Shown: positions 19,392 to 25,935 of the stretch, piece after piece
How the letters are laid out: each line of letters opens with the position of its first letter
How positions within the stretch are numbered: the stretch's first letter is position 1
DNA from: Luteibacter sp.
GTDB taxonomy: Bacteria > Pseudomonadota > Gammaproteobacteria > Xanthomonadales > Rhodanobacteraceae
DNA: 64,000 bases
NCBI RefSeq assembly: GCF_009912395.1
Contig: NZ_WNDO01000014.1
Span: 1 to 64,000, forward strand
Direction: 5' to 3'
The notes under the pieces: generated by a model
Databases searched by the model: none
Seen by the model: only the letters and a program-made list of their open reading frames with translations
What the model was told of the DNA's origin: nothing
Translations under genes and position numbers: made by a program

Positions 19392-19850
19392 ATGAATCCC
19401 TCCCTCTGCTACTCCCCTGATGGTCGCGACAGCCTGGGTGCCCTCATCGGCATGGTGCGCAGCGAGATCGTCAGGGCGATCGAGACCGATCTGGCCGCGC
19501 AGGGGGCCGACCTGAAGTTCACCCAGTTCCACGTGCTCAAGCGCCTCGCCACGATCGGCCCCATGACGGCCACCGAGCTGGCCCGGGCCGTGGACCTGGA
19601 TGGCGGCGCCATGACCCGCCAGCTCGACCAGCTCGAATCGAAGGGCTACCTGCGCCGCCAGCCGCACGAGCTGGATCGCCGCGCCCTTCGCATCGAGCTG
19701 ACCGAAGCGGGCGACGCGCTGTGGAGACACCTGCACGAAAGCAACGTCGCCACCCTGGAACGCGCGCAGCGCGACCTGTCCACGGCGGAGCGCGACCAGT
19801 TGCACGATTACCTGGGGCGGGTACTTACCGCGCTCCGCGACAAAGACTGA
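19392..19850 (+). CDS. MarR family transcriptional regulator of the efflux operon
   Basis: The product is 152 aa. The winged-helix core is clear: MTATELARAVDLDGGAMTRQLDQLESKGYLRRQPHELDRRALRIELT, with the wing residues DRRA typical of MarR proteins. It should bind DNA as a dimer and release it when a toxic phenolic or drug ligand binds. The ATG at 19392 is the first in-frame start after the promoter. It heads an operon with an outer-membrane factor (25 bp downstream), an EmrA-like adaptor and an EmrB-like pump, so it is most likely their local repressor (EmrR-like). Confidence 0.9.
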   Translation: MNPSLCYSPDGRDSLGALIGMVRSEIVRAIETDLAAQGADLKFTQFHVLKRLATIGPMTATELARAVDLDGGAMTRQLDQLESKGYLRRQPHELDRRALRIELTEAGDALWRHLHESNVATLERAQRDLSTAERDQLHDYLGRVLTALRDKD

Positions 19851-19875
19851 ACCCACACGTTCGAGGCGAAACGCA

Positions 19876-21336
19876 ATGCGTCTGCACACTCTTGTGGCGG
19901 CTGTCGGGGCCGCATTGGTCCTTTCCGGCTGCGTCACCAGCCGCGGACTGGAACCGCAGGACAAGCTCACCGACCCTGCCACCCTTCACGCCGAGCGCAG
20001 CCTCGGCAAGGTCCAGGTATCCCCGGCCGGCTGGCCGGCGGCCGACTGGTGGACGGGCATCGGCGATAGCCAGCTGAGCGGCCTGATCGACGAAGCACTC
20101 AAGGACAGCCCGGACCTCGCGGTCGCCGAGGCGCGCGTCCGCCAGGCGCAGGCCCAGGTCGGCGCGGCCGACGCCGCGCGTGGCCCGAACGCCTCGGTCG
20201 GCGGTGGCGCCGCCGGCGCCCACCTGCCGGGCACGCTGTTCCCGGCGCCGCTAGGCAACCACTTCTCGTGGACCAAGTACGGCTACGGCACCTTCAACTG
20301 GGACCTCGACCTGTGGGGTGGCAAGCGCGACGCCTGGGAGGCCGCGCTCGGTTCGCAGCGCGCCGCCGAGATCGACGCGCGCGCCGCGCGCATCGAGATC
20401 TCCACCAATGTCGCCCGCGCCTACGTGCAGCTGGGCTACGCGTTCACGCAGCTGGATGTCGCCAAGGCCGAGCTGGATCGCAGCAACGCCTCACGCGACC
20501 TGACCCGCCAGCGCGTCGCCGCCGGCGTGGACAACCAGATGCAGGTCAAGCAGGCCGACAGCGAAGTGGCGTCCGCCGAGCGCGAGATGGCCGTCGCCCA
20601 GCGCGCGATCGATTCGGCACGCAGCTCGCTCAGCGTGCTGCTCGGCAAGGGTCCGGATCGTGGCATGGACATCGCCCGTCCCACCGCGCTGAACCCCACC
20701 GCCGTCGCGATCCCGGCGAACCTGCCGGCCGACCTGCTCGGTCATCGCGCCGACCTGATCGCCGCGCGCTGGCGCGTCGAGGTCGCCTCGAAGGACATCG
20801 CCTCGGCCAAGACGGAATTCCTGCCCAACGTCACGCTCGGCGTTCTCGCGGCGCAGGTCGCGGGTGGCTCGAAGGACTTGTTCAACTCGCGCGCCCGCTT
20901 CTGGCAGGTGCTGCCAGCCTTCAGCCTGCCGATCTTCGATGGCGGTCGCCTGCGTTCGAACCTGGCCGGCAAGGACGCGACGTACGACCTCGCCGTCGCC
21001 CAGTACAACAAGACGCTGGTCGGTGCGCTCAACGAAGTGGCCGACGACCTCTCGGCGTTGGATTCGGTCGGCACGCAGCTGCAGGCGCAGCAGCGCGCCC
21101 ACGAAGCGGCGCAGCAGGCCTACGACCTTTCCCAGCAACGCTACAAGGCCGGTGTCGGCAGCTATCTCGATTCGCTCGTGGTGCGCCAGCAATTGCTCGA
21201 ATCCGAGCAGCGCCTCGCCGGGTTGCAGTCGCAGCAGGTCGACACCTCCGTCCAATTGATCCAGGCGCTCGGCGGCGGCTTCCGCCCCGAAGCGGGCGAC
21301 CAGCCGGTCGCGTCCGCCGCGCCGGCCAACCATTGA
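19876..21336 (+). CDS. Outer-membrane efflux lipoprotein (NodT/OprM-type OMF)
   Basis: The product is 486 aa. The N-terminus has a lipoprotein signal with lipobox LSGC (Cys about residue 17). The body has the two repeated coiled-coil/beta motifs of TolC-like channels: WWTGIGDSQLSGLIDEAL near the start, the repeated ARVRQAQAQ and TRQRVAAGVDNQMQVKQA helices, and the second-half equivalents NLPADLLGHRADLIAARW and LSQQRYKAGVGSYLDSLVVR. It should form the outer-membrane exit duct for the adjacent EmrAB-like pump. It lies between marR and emrA in one operon. Confidence 0.92.
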   Translation: MRLHTLVAAVGAALVLSGCVTSRGLEPQDKLTDPATLHAERSLGKVQVSPAGWPAADWWTGIGDSQLSGLIDEALKDSPDLAVAEARVRQAQAQVGAADAARGPNASVGGGAAGAHLPGTLFPAPLGNHFSWTKYGYGTFNWDLDLWGGKRDAWEAALGSQRAAEIDARAARIEISTNVARAYVQLGYAFTQLDVAKAELDRSNASRDLTRQRVAAGVDNQMQVKQADSEVASAEREMAVAQRAIDSARSSLSVLLGKGPDRGMDIARPTALNPTAVAIPANLPADLLGHRADLIAARWRVEVASKDIASAKTEFLPNVTLGVLAAQVAGGSKDLFNSRARFWQVLPAFSLPIFDGGRLRSNLAGKDATYDLAVAQYNKTLVGALNEVADDLSALDSVGTQLQAQQRAHEAAQQAYDLSQQRYKAGVGSYLDSLVVRQQLLESEQRLAGLQSQQVDTSVQLIQALGGGFRPEAGDQPVASAAPANH

Positions 21337-21361
21337 TCCAAGTTCACCGAGGCAGCTAACG

Positions 21362-22573
21362 ATGTCACAAGAAACTACCGCCCCCGCCGGCGCCGTCGTC
21401 GCGCCGCCCCCGAAGAGCCGTCGCGGGTTCTTCCTCAAGCTCCTCGTCGCCGTGCTCGTGCTGGCGGCAATCGGCTGGACCGTCTGGTACTTCGTGGACG
21501 GCCGCTGGTACGAGGACACCGACGACGCCTACGTCAACGGCAACGTCGTGCAGATCACCCCGCAGCTCGCCGCCACCGTGCTGTCGATCACCGCCGATGA
21601 CGGTGACCTCGTGCACAAGGGCGACGTGCTGGTGAAGCTCGACGACGCCGACGCGAAGATCCAGGTCGAAAGCGCCCGCGCCGACCTCGCCAACACCGTG
21701 CGTCGCGTGCGCGGCCTGTACAACAACGTCACCTCGGCGCAGTCCGACGTGGCGGTGCGCCAGACCGCGGTCGATCGTGCCCGTGCCGACTACAACCGCC
21801 GTCGCGACCTCGCGAAGACGGGTGCCATCTCGGCCGAGGAACTGTCGCACGCGCTCGATACGCTGACCTCCGCCGAAAGCAGCCTCGCATCCGCGAAGCA
21901 GAGCTACAGCACGAGCAAGGTGCTCGTCGACGACACCGTCGTCGCCTCGCATCCGGACGTGCGCGCCGCCGCCGCCAAGCTGCGCAACGCCCTGCTGGAA
22001 GTGGCCCGTACGACCATCCTCGCGCCGGTCGACGGCTACGTCGCCAAGCGCAGCGTGCAGCTCGGCCAGCGCGTGCAGCCGGGTGCCGCCCTGATGGCCG
22101 TGGTGCCCCTCCACGAGGTGTGGATCGACGCCAACTTCAAGGAAACCCAGCTCACCCACATGCGCATCGGCCAGCCGGTCGACGTCACCGCCGACGTGTA
22201 CGGCAGCGACGTGGTCTACAAGGGCAAGATCCGTAGCCTGGGCGTGGGTAGCGGCAGCGCGTTCTCGATCCTGCCGGCGCAGAACGCCACCGGCAACTGG
22301 ATCAAGATCGTGCAGCGCGTGCCGGTCCGCGTGGTCTTCACCGACCCCAAGCAGCTCGACGACAAGCCGCTGCGTCTGGGCCTGTCGACCAAGGTGACGG
22401 TGTCCCTGCATGAGCAGAACGGCGACCTCCTCGCCAAGCAGGCGCCGACCCAGCCGGAGTTCTCCACCGACGTGTACGACAAGCGTCTGGACGGTGCCGA
22501 CGCCGAGATCGCCCGCGTGATCCACGAGAACGCGTCCGTCGGTGAAGGCGAGCAGGAAAAGGCGCCGAAGTAA
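21362..22573 (+). CDS. emrA: HlyD/EmrA-type membrane fusion protein
   Basis: The product is 403 aa with a single N-terminal membrane anchor (FFLKLLVAVLVLAAIGWTVW). The biotinyl-lipoyl halves follow: TDDAYVNGNVVQITPQLA and ILAPVDGYVAKRSVQLGQRVQPG. The intervening helical hairpin lies at about residues 100-200 and the downstream beta-barrel contains the NFKETQL motif characteristic of EmrA. It bridges the inner-membrane MFS pump to the outer-membrane factor. The gene follows the OMF gene by 25 bp. Confidence 0.93.
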   Translation: MSQETTAPAGAVVAPPPKSRRGFFLKLLVAVLVLAAIGWTVWYFVDGRWYEDTDDAYVNGNVVQITPQLAATVLSITADDGDLVHKGDVLVKLDDADAKIQVESARADLANTVRRVRGLYNNVTSAQSDVAVRQTAVDRARADYNRRRDLAKTGAISAEELSHALDTLTSAESSLASAKQSYSTSKVLVDDTVVASHPDVRAAAAKLRNALLEVARTTILAPVDGYVAKRSVQLGQRVQPGAALMAVVPLHEVWIDANFKETQLTHMRIGQPVDVTADVYGSDVVYKGKIRSLGVGSGSAFSILPAQNATGNWIKIVQRVPVRVVFTDPKQLDDKPLRLGLSTKVTVSLHEQNGDLLAKQAPTQPEFSTDVYDKRLDGADAEIARVIHENASVGEGEQEKAPK

Positions 22574-22648
22574 GCACCAGGGCGGACGTGGTCAACGCCA
22601 CGTCCGCCATCCGCTTCCGGCCTCCTCCTCCAACGATCAGGTTCTTCC

Positions 22649-24175
22649 ATGAGCACCGAATTTCGACCGCCCAATCTGGCGCTGTCCACGATCGGGTTAT
22701 CGCTCGCGACCTTCATGCAGGTGCTGGACACCACGATCGCGAACGTATCGTTGCCCACTATCGCGGGCAACCTCGGCGTCAGCTCCAACCAGAGCACATG
22801 GGTCATCACCTCGTTCGCGGTGAGCAACGCGATCGCGCTGCCGCTCACCGGCTTCCTCACCCGTCGTTTTGGTGAGACCAAGCTGTTCGTATGGGCCACG
22901 CTGCTGTTCTCGATGGCCTCGTTCCTGTGCGGTATCGCGCAGAGCATGAGCATGCTGATCCTGTTCCGCGCCATCCAGGGCGCGGTGGCCGGTCCGATGT
23001 ATCCGATCACGCAGAGCCTGCTGATCTCGATCTATCCACCTGCCAAACGCGGCATGGCGCTGGCGCTGCTGGCGATGGTGACCGTCGTGGCGCCCATCGC
23101 GGGCCCGATCCTGGGCGGCTGGATCACCGACAACTACACCTGGCCGTGGATCTTCTTCATCAACGTCCCCATCGGCATCTTCGCCAGCATGGTGGTCGCC
23201 AACCAGATGAAGGGGCGCCCGGAAACCACCGAGAAGCCGCGTGTCGACTACGTGGGCCTGATCACGCTGGTGATCGGCGTGGGCGCGTTGCAGGTGGTGC
23301 TCGACAAGGGTAACGACGAGGACTGGTTCAATTCCTCGTTTATCATCGTCACCAGCATCATCGCGGCGATCGGCTTGGCGGTGTTCCTCATCTGGGAACT
23401 CACCGACAAGGACCCCATCGTCAATCTGCGCCTGTTCCGCCACCGCAACTTCGCGATGGGCACGCTATGTCTCGTGCTGGCCTACGCGGCGTTCTTCGCC
23501 ATCGGCCTGCTCGTGCCGCAGTGGTTGCAACGCAACGTGGGGTACACATCGACATGGGCGGGCTTCGCGGCGGCGCCGTTGGGCATCCTGCCGGTGATCC
23601 TCACGCCGTTCGTGGGTCGCTACGCGCACAAGTTCGACTTGCGCCTGTTGGCGACCGGTGCGTTCCTGGTGATGGGTGCCACCTGTTTCATGCGTTCGGA
23701 CTTCTACCTCGACATCGACTTCTACCATGTCGCGGGCGTCCAGCTGATCCAGGGCCTCGGCGTGGCGCTGTTCTTCATGCCGGTGTTGTCGATCCTGCTG
23801 TCCGACCTGCAACCCCGCGAGATCGCATCGGGTTCGGGCCTGGCCACCTTCCTGCGTACGCTGGGCGGTAGTTTCGCGGCGTCGCTGACGACGTTCCTGT
23901 GGGACCGCCGCGCCATCGTCCACCACGAACGCCTGGCGGAGAACATCACGGCGTTCAACCCGGACGCGCAGGCGGCGTTGACCCAGATCGGCCACGGCGA
24001 TCCGCAGTACGCGGCGGCGGCAGTGAACCAGATGGTTACCCAGCAGGGTTACCAGATCTCGTTCAACGAGGTCTTCCACCTGCTCGGTTACGTCTTCTTC
24101 GCGCTGGTGTTCGTGGTCTGGCTCGCCAAGCCACCGTTCACGGCGAAGGCCGGACCGGCAGCGTCGGGTCACTGA
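22649..24175 (+). CDS. emrB: DHA2 family MFS multidrug exporter (EmrB-like)
   Basis: The product is 508 aa with 14 predicted transmembrane helices. DHA2 signature elements are visible: FMQVLDTTIANVSLPTIAGN in helix 1, the VITSFAVSNAIALPLTGFLTRRFG loop, and GPILGGWITDNYTWPWIFFINVPIG for motif C. It exports hydrophobic toxic compounds using the proton gradient. With the upstream EmrA-like adaptor and OMF lipoprotein it forms a complete tripartite pump under MarR control. A rho-independent terminator follows 15 bp after the stop. Confidence 0.94.
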   Translation: MSTEFRPPNLALSTIGLSLATFMQVLDTTIANVSLPTIAGNLGVSSNQSTWVITSFAVSNAIALPLTGFLTRRFGETKLFVWATLLFSMASFLCGIAQSMSMLILFRAIQGAVAGPMYPITQSLLISIYPPAKRGMALALLAMVTVVAPIAGPILGGWITDNYTWPWIFFINVPIGIFASMVVANQMKGRPETTEKPRVDYVGLITLVIGVGALQVVLDKGNDEDWFNSSFIIVTSIIAAIGLAVFLIWELTDKDPIVNLRLFRHRNFAMGTLCLVLAYAAFFAIGLLVPQWLQRNVGYTSTWAGFAAAPLGILPVILTPFVGRYAHKFDLRLLATGAFLVMGATCFMRSDFYLDIDFYHVAGVQLIQGLGVALFFMPVLSILLSDLQPREIASGSGLATFLRTLGGSFAASLTTFLWDRRAIVHHERLAENITAFNPDAQAALTQIGHGDPQYAAAAVNQMVTQQGYQISFNEVFHLLGYVFFALVFVVWLAKPPFTAKAGPAASGH

Positions 24176-24190
24176 TCGATCGCATCGAAG

Positions 24191-24218
24191 AAAAAGCCCG
24201 GCTCGCCGGGCTTTTTCC
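24191..24218 (+). terminator. Rho-independent terminator after emrB
   Basis: AAAAAGCCCGGC, a TCG loop, then CCGGGCTTTTT. The GC stem is 7 bp, flanked by an A-run and a T-run, so it could work in both directions. It closes the marR-OMF-emrA-emrB operon. Confidence 0.9.
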
Positions 24219-24225
24219 TTTTGGG

Positions 24226-24244
24226 TTTTCAGAATCCTTCCATA
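24226..24244 (+). promoter_or_regulatory. TTTTCAGAATCCTTCCATA motif before the first six-Cys gene
   Basis: This is identical to 17663-17681 and begins 8 bp after the emrB terminator. It lies 65 bp upstream of the ATG at 24310, almost the same distance as in the other secreted-protein gene (66 bp). A conserved promoter is the simplest reading. Confidence 0.45.
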
Positions 24245-24309
24245 GGGCCTGCGCCGCGTCGCGGGGATGCTGGTGACCACGGCAATGTCGCCGTGCCCAG
24301 GAGAACTCC

Positions 24310-24630
24310 ATGAAGCGGATGAAAGCGTTCCTTGTCGCAGGGCTGTCCACGCTGTCTGTGCCGGCACTCGCCGACGAGGCACCGGCGGGTTGGCAGGTCG
24401 GTCCCATGGCTACCGAAGCGCAGTGCAACCAGGCCTTCGCGCAGTCCACGGCCTGGCGTACCTGCCAGGTGCTGATCACCACCGCTGTCGGCAATTTCTG
24501 CTCGTTTCGCGCCGATTGCGCGAAGTCCGACGGCTATACCTGGAACGTCACGACCGGCGGTGGCACCTATCCGCAAGGCGTGCGGGACCTGGTGAACTGC
24601 AACGGCAACCTGCGCAATGGGCGTTGTTGA
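24310..24630 (+). CDS. Six-cysteine secreted protein, paralogue 1
   Basis: The product is 106 aa. A signal peptide is visible (MKRMKAFLVAGLSTLSVPALA). The mature protein has six cysteines spaced C-x12-C-x11-C-x5-C-x26-C-x8-C and ends TYPQGVRDLVNCNGNLRNGRC minus its first residue. The start ATG follows AGGAGAACTCC. The gene at 24734 encodes a homologue of the same length. I do not recognise the family; three disulfides are likely after export. It could be an inhibitor, a carbohydrate-binding protein or an antimicrobial, but nothing in the sequence decides. Confidence 0.7.
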   Translation: MKRMKAFLVAGLSTLSVPALADEAPAGWQVGPMATEAQCNQAFAQSTAWRTCQVLITTAVGNFCSFRADCAKSDGYTWNVTTGGGTYPQGVRDLVNCNGNLRNGRC

Positions 24631-24733
24631 CCGTCGTTCGGGCGGGGCGAACGCCTACGTCTTGCTAGGGTTGCGGCGATAGCCTACGCGGCGTGCAAGA
24701 CGAAGAATGCTCGGCCCCCATACGGAGTCACAC

Positions 24734-25054
24734 ATGACCAGGACGACAGCGTTCATCGCCGCTTGCCTTCTCTTCGCATCGCAGGGTGCCATCGCCAGCA
24801 ACATCACCGGCGCCTTCTCGGAGCCTTCTGGCCCGAGTCCCGACCAGTGCCGCCAGGCGTTTCGCCAGTCAGCGGCCGCCAGCACCTGCTCCGTGCCGAT
24901 GGATATCGACGTATCCCGCGGTATGTGTGCGATTCGTGCCTCGTGCCTCACGGGTCGGGGTTCGGTGGGTAAGTCGGCCGTCAACGCCACCTATCCCGAG
25001 GGTGTGCGGCAGCTCGTCAATTGCTCGGGCAACCTGCGTCATCGACGCTGCTGA
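24734..25054 (+). CDS. Six-cysteine secreted protein, paralogue 2
   Basis: The product is 106 aa from ATG 24734, with GGAG nine bases upstream; an earlier ATG at 24707 would lengthen the N-terminus without benefit. The signal peptide is FIAACLLFASQGAIA. Cysteine spacing is C-x12-C-x12-C-x5-C-x25-C-x8-C, one residue different in two loops from paralogue 1. The shared C-terminal pattern is TYPxGVRxLVNCxGNLRxxRC. A tandem duplication is clear. It lies 104 bp after the first copy and lacks a good copy of the 19-bp upstream motif, so it may be co-transcribed. A strong terminator follows. Confidence 0.7.
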   Translation: MTRTTAFIAACLLFASQGAIASNITGAFSEPSGPSPDQCRQAFRQSAAASTCSVPMDIDVSRGMCAIRASCLTGRGSVGKSAVNATYPEGVRQLVNCSGNLRHRRC

Positions 25055-25077
25055 CTTTAGGCTTCAAGCATGGCCAT

Positions 25078-25112
25078 AAAAAAGCCCGACCGGTGACGGT
25101 CGGGCTTTTTTT
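25078..25112. terminator. Bidirectional rho-independent terminator
   Basis: AAAAAAGCCCGACCG, loop GTGA, then CGGTCGGGCTTTTTTT. It lies between the plus-strand six-Cys genes and the minus-strand pagL gene, with A- and T-runs on the two sides, so it can end transcription from both. Confidence 0.92.
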
Positions 25113-25133
25113 ATATGCATCGAACGACCTGGG

Positions 25134-25664
25134 TCACATATCGAAGCCGATACCCACCAGTGCCATCGTCTCGCCACGGTTCGGCTTCTTGAAGCTGCCG
25201 TTGGAAATGTGGCGGATCTGGAAGCTGACGTTCTTGAACTGGTAGCCCAGCGTGCTCACGAATTCGTAGCCGGTGGACAGGGCCTGCGTGTGCCCACCCG
25301 CCGCGCCGGCGACCTGGAAGCTGAAGAAGAACGGCTGGTACCAGTCGCCTTCGTTGCCGTAATGCAGGCGCGCGCCCGCGGCGCCGATCCAGACATTGTT
25401 CCGCACACCCGGGCTGGCATCGCGATAGCGACCGATGTCACGGCCCTTGATATAGCCGATGGAGACATCGGGCGACCAGGTGAAACGGCTCTGGCCCATC
25501 TGGTGCGGATCGAACACCGCTTCGACGAAGAATGCCGGCGTGCCGTAGCTATCCATGTAACTGCGGCCACCCTGGACTTCCAGATGCGTGGCGGCGGCGG
25601 GTGCGGCGACGGCGGCGAGGGAAAGGGCGGCGAGGGCGCCGAGGGCGAGGCGTGAGGGACGCAT
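25134..25664 (-). CDS. pagL: Lipid A 3-O-deacylase (PagL family)
   Basis: The product is 176 aa with a signal peptide (ALGALAALSLAAVAAPAAA). It is an outer-membrane beta-barrel enzyme that removes the 3-O acyl chain from lipid A. The C-terminal catalytic segment IRHISNGSFKKPNRGET contains the His-x-Ser-Asn signature and a downstream Glu. From memory the Pseudomonas enzyme has its catalytic Glu 14 residues after the His; here it is 13, so the loop is one residue shorter. Earlier strands (TWSPDVSIGYIKGRD, NVWIGAAGARLHYG) fit the barrel. It stands alone, opposite the six-Cys genes. Confidence 0.82.
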   Translation of the reverse strand: MRPSRLALGALAALSLAAVAAPAAATHLEVQGGRSYMDSYGTPAFFVEAVFDPHQMGQSRFTWSPDVSIGYIKGRDIGRYRDASPGVRNNVWIGAAGARLHYGNEGDWYQPFFFSFQVAGAAGGHTQALSTGYEFVSTLGYQFKNVSFQIRHISNGSFKKPNRGETMALVGIGFDM

Positions 25665-25935
25665 GGGGGGAGAGTCCTTGATCGGGGAGACGCTTTTGTC
25701 GTTGTTATGAACGGTCGCAAGTTTGTGAACCGCATCGTTCGGTAAATAGTGTCCAGCGAGCGTGAATAAAGGGGGGAGCTATAAGAAATTTCATGCCAAA
25801 GGGAGCAAGATCGGCAAAACCCTCTTGGGGTCGGGGCGTTCAAGGCGGTCTGCGGACTGCCGTTAACGACGCACGGGTTCCCACATCGCATCGCGTGTGG
25901 GTGGTAGGGGTTACTTGGCGAGGGATTCCGGGACG

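Noticed and set aside
24707..24733. Earlier ATG for the second six-Cys protein
   Set aside because: It would put nine polar residues before the signal peptide, and the ATG at 24734 has the better-placed ribosome binding site and equals its paralogue in length.
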